Shown here: positions 9,803 through 19,046 of the stretch, piece after piece
Position numbering within the stretch: the first letter of the stretch is position 1
Layout of the letters: each line of letters starts with the position of its first letter
Source: CAWBVG01 sp963792175
GTDB taxonomy: Bacteria > Acidobacteriota > Vicinamibacteria > Vicinamibacterales > CAVVIG01
Assembly (NCBI GenBank): GCA_963792175.1
Contig: CAWBVG010000038.1
Location: 1 to 52,807, forward strand
Length of the DNA stretch: 52,807 nucleotides
Reading direction: 5' to 3'
The notes under the pieces: generated by a model
Told to the model about the DNA's origin: nothing
Database searches by the model: none
What the model saw: the letters and a program-made list of their open reading frames with translations, nothing else
Position numbers and translations under genes: made by a program

Positions 9803-9826
9803 GTGTTTATCAGCGAGCCGCTGGCT

Positions 9827-9851
9827 TCTAGCCCCTAGCCCCTAGCCCCGA
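9827..9851. repeat. TAGCCCC heptamer array
   Basis: Three TAGCCCC units lie between the metallopeptidase-barrel stop and its terminator. They are the exact complement of the array at 5961-5983. Confidence 0.8.
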
Positions 9852-9864
9852 CAGGTCTCTTTGA

Positions 9865-12800
9865 CTAGAAGTCGTAGCCGATCCACACCGCGAACCGCGG
9901 CTTGCGCCACGCCGCGCTGCAGCCGTCGCCGTTGATATTGCAGCCGTTCTGACCGGCGTACACCACGTCCTCCCACGCCTTGTTGAAGGTCGTCCGCCAC
10001 GACCAGTCGAAGTGAATCGGGAAGCCGAGCGCGAACGTCTCGAGGCCGACGCCGTACGAGGCGCGTCCGTCCTTCAGCCGGAACCCGTCAATCGTCCGCG
10101 GCGGACCGTAGGTGAGCACCGCGTTGCCGCTCGGGTCGCGCACGAAGTCGGTATTCGTCGCGTTGACGAGCGCGCCGGTGACGAGGCGGCAGGTTTCCGT
10201 GGCGCTGGTCGCGAACTTGTAGCCGCCGGAGCCGGTGCACCCGGTATCGGCCGACGGCTGATTGTTGAACCACGCGCCGCCGATGCTGGCGAAGAATACG
10301 CCGCGAATCCCGCCGATGACGCCGATCGGCGTCAGCGCCGCCTCGATCAGCGGGAAGCGCAGCTCCGCGTTGGCGACCACGGCGTTCTGACCGGCGAACT
10401 CGAGGTAGTCGTAGCCGCGCAGGTCGTAGTTGCCGCCGAAGTACCAGAAGTCCGGGAAATCCCCGGTGCTCTTGAACCCCTTGATGCGGGTCGCCAGCAG
10501 GCCGGATCCACCGAGGCGCAGGTAATGCCGCGCCTCGAGGTCGATCGTCTGGCGCGACAGCGTGTTGCCGATCTTCGGCGCCACGTCGTACGCCAGCCGC
10601 ATCGTGCTGCCGGCGAGCGGGCCGAATTCCCGGAAGACCGTCGTCTCCTGAGATGAACGACACACCGATCGGCACGAGCGTCCCGTTCCGGAAGACCGAC
10701 GCGCCGTACAGCTGTTGCTGGTAGTCCTGCGCCGCCTGCTGCACGGCCGGATCGTTGTACTCCTCGTTCAGCTGCATGACGCCGCCGGAGAACTCCAGGC
10801 GGCGGTAGCGATCGAGCGGAAAGATGCCGATGGCCGATCCGCCGCGGACGGTGCGGGTCGCAATCGCCAGGTCGCGATCGATCAGGCCGCTGTAGACCGG
10901 ATCGTAGAACACGCCGCCGAGCTGTCCGTAGAAGAACTGCGTCTGCGAGTAGCCCTGGAGCGCGTACTGGAAGCGCCGCGACAGATTCACGTACGACAGC
11001 GCCAGGGTGCGGTACTGCGAGATCGACGCCGCAAAGAAGTTGACCTGCTTGTCGCCGAGCACGTCGCCGAAGCTGACCTGCGTGCCGCCGAAGAGGTCCC
11101 CGTTGTTGGTGACGCCGACGTTGACCGGCGGCCGCCCCTCGAGGAACATCTTTTCCCACGTCCCCTTCTTGCGGTTGTTCTCCTTCACGAGCGTGTGCTG
11201 CAGCGGCGCCTGGAAATCGATGACCGGGCCGGGCGCGCCGAAGTCCGACGACGCGGCGGTGTGCAGCGGCTCTTTGCGCTCGAGCGTCCGGATGCTGTAC
11301 TCGTTCTTGTAGTAGCTGATGAACGCGAGCTTGTTGCTCTTGACGCCGCCTTCGCTGAGCACGACCGGCGACCAGTTGCCGCCGACGGCGTCCGTGTACT
11401 GCCGGAGCTCGCCGTTCTTCAGATCCAGCGTCCAGATGTTGTAGATGTTGCCGTTCTTCGCGACTTCCGGCTCCAGCGGTACCGCCGGATCGGTCGCCGT
11501 CGACGCAAAGGTCAGCGTGTTGTCGTCGATGAACGACGCGGCGGTTTCATCCTGCGTGCCGAAGGTGAGCTGCGTCTTCTTCTTGGTGTCGAGATCGAAC
11601 CGGAACAGCTTCTGGTTGCCGCTCACCCGCGCGTTGTAGACGATGAACGTCCCGTCCGGCGAATACACCGGCCCGTAGTCGGCGAAGGCATCGTCGGTGA
11701 GGTTCGCGATCTGCTTGGTCGCGAGATCGACGGTAAAGATGTCGCCGACGCCGCCGCGCAGCGCGGCGAACGCGATCGTCCTGCCGTCCGGCGCGAAGGC
11801 CGGCGATTCCGGCTCGTCGACCGACTTCAAGGGAATGCGCTCTTCGATCTTCCGCGTCAGCACGTTCTGAATGATCAGCGTCCGCTCCTTCTCGGTGCGG
11901 ACGAAGTACGCGAGGCGATCGCCCTTCGGCGACCACGACATGTACGGCATGATGTTGGTCCGCTCGCCGCGCAGGACGATGTGGTCGAAGCCCATGTCCT
12001 TGTCGAACCCGCCGGTCAGGTTGCGGACGATCGACCCGTCTTTCGACGACAACAGCACGATGTCGATCTCGCGGTCCTTGCGGTTGATGGTGACCGCCGC
12101 AATCAGATCGCCTGAGGGCGACGGGGCGATGGAGAGCGCTTCCGCGAAATGCGTCCGCTCCTGGTTCGGCGACAGATCGCGCCCGTAGTCCGCCGGCCGT
12201 TCCTTGTCGCGGAACGGCTTGAACCGGTCTTTCAAATACCGGTCGAACGCTTCGTCGAACTCTTCCTTCTTCATCCGCAGCGCTTCTTCGTAGGCGTCTT
12301 CGCCGCCGCCGATGACGCTCTTGCGCAGCGAGAACAGGAACTGGCGCACGCCTTCCTTGCCGAATTTCGCTTCGATGAACTCGAAGACCGCGTGACCCAG
12401 GTTGTACACCAGCAGCACGTTGCCGGAGTTGCCGTAGCCCTCCATCTCCGACATCTTCGGCACGATGTCGGCGATGGCGGCATCGCGGACCTGCATCAGG
12501 TCGCTCGAGCTCCACTGCCCGCGCTCGTAGTCCGACAGCCCTTCGTTGACCCACAGCGGCACGCTGCGGCGGATGAGGGTGGTCGGAATGATGTCGAACT
12601 CGAACTGGTGCGTCAGCTCGTGGGTGATGAGGCCGTACAGCTGGTCGGGTGGATCGTCGATCGGCAGGAGCATCCGGTGCTGCATCGGCTCGGCGAACGC
12701 GCCGACGCCTTCCTGGGCGCCGCCGGGCGCGACGTTCTGCTGCTCGAACTCGCTGTGGGTCTTGAACAGGATCATCGGCACCTTGTACGGCAGGTCGTGC

Positions 12801-13069
12801 TTCAGATCCGCGCTGATTTGCTGATACGCGCTTTCGGCATAGCCGGCGATCCGTTCGAGGTGCTGCTGCAGCGCCGGATAGTAGAAAATCTCGAAGTGGT
12901 CGGTCGTATAGATGTACCACTCGAACTTGTCGTAATGGATGTTGTTCTTGCCGAAGTACGGGATCATCTGCGTTTGCGCCGCGGCGGTAGTGGCCAGGCC
13001 AGAGACGAGCCAGACCATCAGCAGCGCGACGGACGAATAGCGGATCGGGAGGGGCACTCGGGTACGCAT
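9865..13069 (-). CDS. Metallopeptidase / PD40 propeller / BamA-like outer-membrane barrel protein, one frameshift
   Basis: This is a giant exported protein of about 1,065 residues with three modules. After a signal peptide (VWLVSGLATTAAAQ) comes a peptidase-MA-type gluzincin domain: zinc motif HELTHQFEF near residue 150, with LWVNEGLSDYE providing the third ligand. The middle (about 300-640) is a TolB/PD40 beta-propeller with blades such as SWSPKGDRLAYFVRTE, AFAPDGRTIAFAALRGG and VYSPDGTFIVYNAR. The C-terminal third looks like an Omp85/surface-antigen barrel (YFGGNYDLRGYDYLEFAGQNAVVANAELRFPL is the signature region) and ends WIGYDF, a barrel terminus. The frame breaks near 10650: removing one T joins GVSFI to QETTVFREFGPL. 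It would place a protease and propeller at the cell surface or periplasmic face. The substrate is unknown. Confidence 0.9.
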
Positions 13070-13419
13070 AGGCAGGTACCTCGGAAAAGTCGGTCGGAAA
13101 AACCGGCTGCGATCTTACTGTTACGGCACGCCGCCTGCAAACACTGTGCTCGGCAATTGTGCATGCATCGCGTGTGGTTTGTCCTCTGCCGACGCCGGGC
13201 CCCGACCCCTTTGGGCGACACGACTTATACTGGTCCGCTTATGCGTCCGTGTCGTCAGGCACGCTTCGGCGGACGGCCTTCGGGCTTGCCACCCGTCTCG
13301 CGCGGTCGAGGCTGCTGCGACGGCCGGCTGCCTAGGCCGAAGCGCGAACGCCAGCGGCGCGAAGGCTGGCTTGCCAGGCCGAAGCGCGAACGAACCCAGC
13401 AGCGCGAAGGCTGGAATAG
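13070..13419. promoter_or_regulatory. Divergent intergenic region between barrel protease and ECF sigma gene
   Basis: This 350-base region has no convincing gene. A sigma-70-like TATACT lies near 13227 on the plus strand, about 190 bases before the sigma gene, with no clear -35. The right part (13334-13415) is repeat DNA. I could not identify an ECF-type autoregulatory promoter with confidence. Confidence 0.35.
13334..13415. repeat. Two-unit repeat AGGCCGAAGCGCGAACG ... GCGCGAAGGCTGG
   Basis: The unit AGGCCGAAGCGCGAACG occurs at 13334 and 13376, and GCGCGAAGGCTGG occurs at 13357 and 13402, so the whole is a 42-45-base duplication. The DNA encoding the tail of the gene at 5209-5688 has similar words. 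Open frames across it are low complexity and not credible genes. Confidence 0.65.
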
Positions 13420-13992
13420 ATGCCGCCCCTCAAGGGTTTACGAGAGGTGTCGCCAGCCTTCGAGGCCGAGGCACTGGCGTCGCTCGACAGCCTCTACCGC
13501 GCGGCGTTACGGTTGACCCGTGTGCCGGCCGATGCCGAGGATCTGGTGCAGGAGACGTATCTGAAGGCATTCCGCGCGGCAGAGAGCTTCGAACCCGGCA
13601 CCAACATGAGGGCGTGGTTGTTCACGATTCTCCACAATACCGCCCGTAACCGCTTCCGTGATCGCGCCCGCGACACCGTCGCGGTCGACAGCGACGTGGT
13701 GGATCGGGCGGCAGAGTTGCCGCCACCCGGCGGCATCGTCGAGACGCCTGAAACGCGGTTGATTCGCGACACACTGGCGCCCGACCTCCAGGCGGCCCTT
13801 GACGAGTTGCCGGACGCGTTTCGCGAGGCGGTCTGGTTACGCGACGTGGAAGAGTTTTCCTACGCCGAAATTGCCGCAATGCTCTCGATTCCCCTCGGCA
13901 CCGTCATGTCGCGCATCTCGCGCGGCCGCCGCCTGTTGTTCCAGAAGTTGAATCATTTACGGCCTGTCGGGCTTGCCAAAGAACATGCGTAG
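13420..13992 (+). CDS. ECF-type RNA polymerase sigma factor
   Basis: This is an extracytoplasmic-function sigma factor of 190 residues. Region 2 is clear (LYRAALRLTRVPADAEDLVQETYLKAFRA, then FEPGTNMRAWLFTILHNTARNRFR), which binds core polymerase and the -10. Region 4 (ALDELPDAFREAVWLRDVEEFSYAEIAAMLSIPLGTVMSRISRGRRLL) carries the -35-binding helix-turn-helix. It overlaps the anti-sigma gene by 20 nt, so the two are co-expressed and probably form a sigma/anti-sigma switch. The start is the ATG before PPLKGLREV; the upstream DNA is repeat. The frame is intact. Confidence 0.94.
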   Translation: MPPLKGLREVSPAFEAEALASLDSLYRAALRLTRVPADAEDLVQETYLKAFRAAESFEPGTNMRAWLFTILHNTARNRFRDRARDTVAVDSDVVDRAAELPPPGGIVETPETRLIRDTLAPDLQAALDELPDAFREAVWLRDVEEFSYAEIAAMLSIPLGTVMSRISRGRRLLFQKLNHLRPVGLAKEHA

Positions 13993-14842
13993 CTGCGAAT
14001 CCATCGACCCGCTCGTCACGCCGTACATCGACCGGGAGCTGCCGGACGAGGATCGCCAGGCGGTCGACCGCCATCTTCGAGCCTGTCCCCCGTGCTATTC
14101 GCGCGTCGTCGCGGAACAGGCCGTGCGCGATCTGGTCCACGCAAGACAACCCGAGCTGAACAAGAAGGAAGCGCCGCCGTCGCTGCACGCCAGATGTGCG
14201 GCACTCACCATCGGTCTCACAGCCGACCGTGATCGCGATGACGTGGTGAAGCCGGCTGTCAGGGGGCAGGTCGTGCCGCTTCCGCTCCCGGCGAAGGCCG
14301 GCCCGCCGCCGACAGGCGGTCCTCGTTCGGCCCGTCCGGCCTGGACCGCGCGCCTCGCGCCGTTCGCCCTCGCGGCGTCGCTCGTCGCGGTCGTTGGCGG
14401 CGCGTTTCTCTATCAGGCGACGAAGAGGTCGACGCGCGTCATGGCCGCCGAACTCGCCGCGGATCACGTCAAGTGTTTCGCGATGAACGCCGCGCTCGGC
14501 ACCCGGCAGGTGCCATCCGCCGTCGAGAGCACGATGCTTTCGAGCTTCGACTGGCGCATGCATCTGCCGGCCGATCCGTCGCGCGCCGGGCTCGAGCTGG
14601 TGGGCGCCCGACCCTGTCTCTACGGCGAGGGGAAAATCGCGCACATCATGTATCGCCACCAAGGGCGCCCCGTGTCGCTGTTCATGCTGCCCGGCACCGA
14701 GCGCGCCCAGGGCCTGGTCGATGTGCTCGGGCACGAAGCGGCCATCTGGTGCGTCAATGACCGGACGTTCGTGCTGGTCTCGCGCGGGCCGAAGGAGGAT
14801 GTCGAGCGGCTCGCGGCGTACGTGCGGAGTTCGTTACATTGA
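13973..14842 (+). CDS. Zinc-binding anti-sigma factor (ZAS type), membrane protein
   Basis: This is the probable inhibitor of the preceding ECF sigma factor. The N-terminal zinc anti-sigma domain has His34-x3-Cys38-x2-Cys41 (RHLRACPPC) with an additional Cys8. A Pro/Ala linker is followed by one membrane helix (FALAASLVAVVGGAFLYQA, about residues 125-143) and an extracytoplasmic domain of about 145 residues. That domain has several cysteines (VKCFAMN, ARPCLYGEG, IWCVND), which suggests redox or metal sensing in the periplasm; this is inference. A later ATG (MRSCESID) is an alternative start. The TlpA-type thioredoxin gene that follows fits a redox theme. Confidence 0.9.
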   Translation: MPKNMRSCESIDPLVTPYIDRELPDEDRQAVDRHLRACPPCYSRVVAEQAVRDLVHARQPELNKKEAPPSLHARCAALTIGLTADRDRDDVVKPAVRGQVVPLPLPAKAGPPPTGGPRSARPAWTARLAPFALAASLVAVVGGAFLYQATKRSTRVMAAELAADHVKCFAMNAALGTRQVPSAVESTMLSSFDWRMHLPADPSRAGLELVGARPCLYGEGKIAHIMYRHQGRPVSLFMLPGTERAQGLVDVLGHEAAIWCVNDRTFVLVSRGPKEDVERLAAYVRSSLH

Positions 14843-14881
14843 CGAGAGCCGCTGTCGGCTGAGAGCCGAAAGCCGAAAGCT
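14843..14881. repeat. Degenerate GAGAGCCGAAAGC repeat
   Basis: Direct and inverted copies of GAGAGCCG / CGAAAGC separate the anti-sigma stop from the thioredoxin ribosome-binding site. It belongs to the same loose family as the array at 92-147. Confidence 0.5.
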
Positions 14882-14896
14882 TGTGAGGAGTTTGCG

Positions 14897-15430
14897 ATGA
14901 ACCTTCGATGGGCGATTGCCGCACTCGGTGCCCTGGCGCTGGCCTTCGTCACCGTACCGGCGCCGTGGCCCGACAGCCACGCCGATGCCGCCGGCCCTGC
15001 CTGTCCGGCGAACGCCAAGCCGGCGAACATGAACTTCACCTTCAAGGATCTGAACAACAAGGAGGTGAAGCTCTCGGCGTTCAAAGGCAAGGTCGTGCTG
15101 CTCGACTTCTGGGCGACGTGGTGCGGGCCCTGCAAAATCGAGATCCCGTGGTTCATCGAATTCCAGGAGAAGTACGGCAAGAGCGGTCTGAACATCATCG
15201 GTATCCTGACCGAGGACACCATCGCCAAGGCCAAGCCGTTCGCCGCCGAGTGGAAGATGAACTACACGCTCCTCTCGGGCATCGACCGCGACGACGTGGA
15301 CGACGCCTACGGTCCGATGTTCGGACTGCCGGTGACGATCGTCATTTCCCGCGACGGTAAAATCTGCAGCAAGCACGTCGGCCTGTCGTCGAAGGACAAA
15401 TTCGAGAGCGAAATCAAAGCGCTGTTGTAA
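14897..15430 (+). CDS. TlpA/ResA-like periplasmic thioredoxin
   Basis: This is a secreted thiol-disulfide protein of 177 residues. A signal peptide (AIAALGALALAFVTVPAPW) is followed by a thioredoxin fold with the catalytic pair Cys76/Cys79 in FWATWCGPCKIEIPWF. The cis-proline region is FGLPVTIVISRDG. Such proteins reduce apocytochromes or other disulfides in the periplasm. It is preceded by a good ribosome-binding site (GAGGAG) and lies downstream of the sigma/anti-sigma pair, so it may be part of that regulon. The frame is intact. Confidence 0.9.
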   Translation: MNLRWAIAALGALALAFVTVPAPWPDSHADAAGPACPANAKPANMNFTFKDLNNKEVKLSAFKGKVVLLDFWATWCGPCKIEIPWFIEFQEKYGKSGLNIIGILTEDTIAKAKPFAAEWKMNYTLLSGIDRDDVDDAYGPMFGLPVTIVISRDGKICSKHVGLSSKDKFESEIKALL

Positions 15431-15466
15431 CGCCCGCTTTACGACGCTGGCGCATTGCCCGCGTGG

Positions 15467-15472
15467 TATGAT
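15467..15472 (+). promoter_or_regulatory. Extended -10 promoter element (TGGTATGAT), probable leaderless start
   Basis: TATGAT with an upstream TG dinucleotide lies exactly six bases before the ATG at 15479. Transcription would begin at or next to the start codon. Confidence 0.5.
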
Positions 15473-15478
15473 TCAGCG

Positions 15479-15703
15479 ATGCTGAAGGGATTTACTCACG
15501 CGCGGCTGGCCTGCGGCTGCCGGATCGCGTTCCGCGAAGGCGTCGAGGGCAGTCCCGTCACCGTCGTGGTCGAGGAGAAGTCGTCGGCGTGTACGCTGCC
15601 GCTGCACGTGCGCAACTTGCCGGTGTTCGACTACCGCGAAGCGCTGCGGCCGTCCACGCGTCTCGGCCCGCCCGAAGAAGAGGAATTCGAAGAAGAGGGA
15701 TAG
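15479..15703 (+). CDS. Small conserved hypothetical protein
   Basis: I do not recognise the family. It has 74 residues from MLKGFTHARLACGCRIAF to an acidic tail (PPEEEEFEEEG). The N-terminal half has a CGC motif and a short beta pattern (ARLACGCRIAFREGVEGSPVTVVVEEK), and a third cysteine follows in SSACTLPLH. The start is set by the TATGAT element six bases upstream. The frame is intact. Confidence 0.6.
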   Translation: MLKGFTHARLACGCRIAFREGVEGSPVTVVVEEKSSACTLPLHVRNLPVFDYREALRPSTRLGPPEEEEFEEEG

Positions 15704-15713
15704 ATCACTCGAC

Positions 15714-15795
15714 CAGTCATCAGTCGTCAGTCTCGGTCGGGCGGCGCGCGTCGCCCGGGAGGGACGACTGAGACTGCGACCGACGACTGAGACAG
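15714..15795. repeat. CAGTCGTCAGTCTC / GACGACTGAGACTG inverted repeat
   Basis: Left arm 15714-15738 and right arm 15762-15795 are built of complementary AGTCGTC / GACGACT words around a GC-rich centre. It fills the gap between the small hypothetical gene and the HlyD-type adaptor gene. Confidence 0.65.
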
Positions 15796-15813
15796 ACTCG
15801 CGGCCACTCTCCC

Positions 15814-17109
15814 GTGACAATTCACAGCGATTCTCCTGTCGGCGACTTGTCGCGCCTGCGCATCGACCGGGACACCGGCGGGCGCCGGCGCTGGGTGCCG
15901 TGGGCCGTCCTCCTGGTGCTGGTGGGCGTCGGGGCGGCGCTCTACCCGAATGCCCGCGCCTATGTCGCCGAGCGGCGCGCGCCGGAGGTCGAAACCGCGC
16001 GTGTCACGCAAGTGGTCGACGACGCCGGGCGGTTCGACGGCGTTGCCGGTGCTGGTGGCGAGCGGCTACGTGGTCGCGCGCCGCAGCAGCGACGTCGGCG
16101 TGAAGATGGGCGGTCGGCTGGCGCGCCTCAGGTTCGAAGAGGGAACCCGCGTGCGCAAAGGCGAGGTGATTGCCGAGATCGAGCACGCGGATATCGACGC
16201 GCAGCTCGAGGCGTCGCGGCGCGCCGTCGCGGAAGGCGAGGCGCAGCTCGGACAGGCGCTCGCGACGCGCGACGAGGACCTGCGCAACCTGGATCGGCAG
16301 CGCGCGCTGATGAAGGATGGCATCACGACCACTGCGACGCTGACGGCGGCGGAAGCGTCGGCGGCGGTCTCCGCCGCGCGCGTGAAGTCGGCGGAGGCGG
16401 CCATCGCGTCCGCCCGCGCGCGCGTGCGCGTCACCGAAGAAGCGATCGAGAACGCGAACGTGCGCGCGCCGTTCGACGGCGTGGTGATCAAGAAGCGCGC
16501 GGAGGTCGGCGAGACGGTCTCGCCGTTCGGCGTCGCAGGGCCAGGCGTCGCGCGAGGGCGGCGCGATTGCGACCATCGCAGACCTCGCCGAGCTCGAGGT
16601 GCAGACCGAAGTCAGCGAGAACAGCGTGGCGAAGCTGAGCGCCGGCGATGCCGGCCGAGGTCACGCTCCAGGCGTACCAGGATCAGCCCTACAAGGGCCG
16701 GCTGCGGCAGATTTTTCCGTCCGCCGATCGGGCGAAGGCGATCGTCGAAGTCCGTGTCACTATTCTCAATCCCGACGCCGCACGTGAAACCGGAGATGAC
16801 CGCGAGCGTCACCTTCCAGGAGCCGGGCGCGGGACGGGGACGGAGCGGTGCCGCGACGGAGTCTGGTCCGCCCGCAGCCGGCGCCGCCGGTGGTGCTCGC
16901 GCCCAAGCGCGCCATCAGCCAGCAGGGCGGCACGTCGGTCGTCTGGGTCGTCAGCAACGGCTCGTCCGCGCGCCGCGTCGTGACGCTCGGCGCCGAGCGG
17001 CATCGATCAGGTCGAAATCAGGAGCGGCGTCGTCCCGGGCGAGGTGGTCGTGCTGAATCCGCCGGCCGGACTGACGGATCGCGGCATCGTGCGCGTGAAG
17101 GGAAGCTGA
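15814..17109 (+). CDS. HlyD/MacA-type periplasmic adaptor of an ABC exporter, multiply frameshifted
   Basis: This is a membrane-fusion protein of about 425 residues. One N-terminal membrane helix (WVPWAVLLVLVGVGAALYP) is followed by the biotinyl-lipoyl half (VKMGGRLARLRFEEGTRVRKGEVIAEI), a coiled-coil hairpin (residues about 130-200), the second lipoyl half (NVRAPFDGVVIKKRAEVGETV), a beta-barrel domain (ATIADLAELEVQTEVSEN) and a membrane-proximal domain. At least five frame breaks occur; removing single bases restores GVAGQASREGGAIAT (near 16541), AGDPAEVTLQAY (near 16650) and NPDAHVKPEM (near 16783). Because similarity is continuous I take them as sequence errors, though a decayed gene cannot be excluded. 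The ATPase start lies 1 nt after its stop. The substrate is unknown. Confidence 0.8.
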
Positions 17110-17110
17110 G

Positions 17111-17801
17111 ATGGCGCTCATCGAATTGCGGGACGTGACGAAAGCCTACAAACGCGACGCGATCGAAATCCCGGTGCTCGATCGCGTCTCGATCACCGTC
17201 CCCGAGGGCGACTTCCTGGGACTGATGGGGCCGTCCGGCTCGGGCAAGTCGACGCTGCTGAACCTGCTCGCCGGCATCGATCGGCCGTCGCGCGGCGCGA
17301 TCCGCATCGGCGATACGGAAATCAGCACGCCTGTCGGAGCGCGCGCTGGCCGCGTGGCGCGCCCGTCACATCGGCTTCATCTTCCAGCTCTACAACCTGA
17401 TTCCGGTGCTCACCGCGTTCGAAAACGTCGAGCTGCCGCTGCTGCTCACGAATCTGTCCAAGAAACAGCGCCGCGACCACGTGTTGACCGCGCTCGGCAT
17501 CGTCGGGCTCGGCGATCGGGAGAAGCACTACCCGCGTCAGCTGTCGGGCGGACAGGAACAGCGCGTCGCGATCGCGCGCGCCATCGTCACCGATCCGACG
17601 CTGCTCCTCGCCGACGAGCCGACCGGCGACCTCGACGCGAAGTCGGCGGGCGAAGTGCTCACGCTGCTGCAGCGGCTGAACGGCGAATACAAGAAGACGA
17701 TCGTCATGGTGACGCACGACCCGCACGCCGCCGAGCGCGCCAAACGCGTGCTCCATCTCGAAAAGGGCACGCTCGTCGAAGCGCAGCAGCAGGTCGGATA
17801 G
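17111..17801 (+). CDS. ABC transporter ATP-binding protein (MacB/LolD type), one frameshift
   Basis: This is the ATPase of the exporter, about 230 residues. It has Walker A GPSGSGKST, Q-loop FIFQLYNLIPVLTAFENV, ABC signature LSGGQEQRV, Walker B LLLADEPTGDLD and H-loop VMVTHDP. The QLYNLIPVLTAFENVELPL segment is characteristic of the LolD/MacB lipoprotein- or peptide-export branch. The frame breaks near 17332, where removing one C restores ISTLSERALAAWRARHIGF. It lies between the adaptor and two FtsX-type permeases, giving a complete tripartite-type exporter. Confidence 0.9.
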
Positions 17802-17810
17802 GAGGTCGAT

Positions 17811-18967
17811 GTGAAGTTTCTGGGCCTCGTGCTGAAGAGCGCCAAGCGCAGCAAGCGGCGGACGCTGCTCACCGTGATGAGCGTCGCGATTGCCGTCTTC
17901 CTGTTCGCCGCGCTGCGCGCCGTGCTCGACGGCTTCAACGCCGGCGCCGAGGCCAGCTCGTCGACGCGCATCGTGACGATTCGCTCGACCTCGCTGATGT
18001 TCCCGATGCCGACCAGCCACTGCGAGACCATCAAGAATACGCCGGGCGTGCAGGACGTCACCTGGGCGAACTGGTTCGGCGGCATCTACAAGGATCCGAA
18101 GAACTTCTTCGCGCAGTTCGCGGTCGATCCCGAGAGCTACCTGCGCATGTATCCGGAGATCCTGCTGACGCCCGACGAGCGCAAGGCCTTCCTCGACGAT
18201 CGCACCGGCTGCATCATCGGCGACGGGCTGGCCAGGACGTACGGGTTCAAGGTCGGCGACAAGATCACGCTGCAGGTCGGCATTCCGCTCTACGGCCAGC
18301 GCGACTACGACTTCACCGTTCGCGCCATCTATCGGTCGGGCGGCGCCGCGGTCGACAACCAGTCGATGATGTTCCACTGGAAGTACGCCGACGAGCGGTC
18401 GATGCTGAAAGGGCAGATCGGCTGGTACGTCACGCAGATCGCCAATCCGGATCAGGCGCCGCAGATCATGCGCGCGATCGACGAGAAGTTCGCGAATTCG
18501 CCGTACGAGACGAAGACCGACACCGAGCGCGCATTTCAGAGCTCGTTCGTGTCGATGTTCGGCAACCTGAACCTGCTGCTCGGCAGCATCGCGCTGGCCG
18601 TGGTCATCACGACGCTGTTCGTGGCCGGCAACACGATGGCGATGTCGGTGCGCGAGCGGACGACCGAGATCGCGGTGATGCGGACGCTTGGCTTCCCGTC
18701 GGCGACGATTTTCCTGCTGGTCGCCGGCGAAGGCCTGCTGATGGCGATCGGTGGGCGGAATCCTGGGCGTCGGCCTGGCGCGCGCGATCGTCAATCCGCG
18801 ATTTCCTCAACGCCGGCGGATTCATTCCGGAAATCGGCGTCAACAACGCCAACGTCGCTGGTCGGCCCTCGCGCTGAGCGTGGTGCATCGGCCTGCTGGC
18901 GGGGCTGATTCCGGCGACGATGGCGTCGCGGCTCAAGATTGTCGATGCGCTGCGGCGGGTCGCGTGA
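17811..18967 (+). CDS. FtsX-like ABC permease (first), frameshifted at the C-terminus
   Basis: This is a MacB/LolC-type permease of about 385 residues. It has an N-terminal helix (LLTVMSVAIAVFLFAALRAVL), a periplasmic MacB-like core of about 240 residues (residues 45-245), then helices such as LLLGSIALAVVITTLFVAG and the FtsX signature VRERTTEIAVMRTLGFPSATIFLLV. Start is GTG with a strong AGGAGGT site 3 nt upstream. Three one-base insertions between 18750 and 18890 break the end; repaired, it reads AIGGGILGVGLARA, then RDFLNAGGFIPEIGVNNANV and IGLLAGLIPATMASRLKIVDALRRVA. It pairs with the second permease. Confidence 0.87.
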
Positions 18968-18999
18968 TGTCCCAAATCGCACAGCGCGCAAGGCGGGCG

Positions 19000-19022
19000 A
19001 ACCCGCATACTCTTTGCGGGTT
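19000..19022 (+). terminator. Intercistronic hairpin between the two permease genes
   Basis: This is a perfect 8-base stem, AACCCGCA / TGCGGGTT, with a 7-base loop, in the 79-base gap between the permeases. It is followed by a short T-poor stretch, so it could be an attenuator or mRNA-stabilising hairpin rather than a strong terminator. Confidence 0.45.
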
Positions 19023-19046
19023 TAGCCGCTTTTGCGTTCAGACGAT

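Noticed and set aside
10715..12115. A 466-codon plus-strand frame opposite the metallopeptidase-barrel gene
   Set aside because: The minus strand has the zinc motif and propeller blades; this translation is Arg/Val/Asp-rich with no motif.
13146..13649. Open frames with repeated KAGLPGRSAN-like text before the ECF sigma gene
   Set aside because: The repetition comes from the 42-45-base DNA repeat, and the frames run into the sigma gene out of register.
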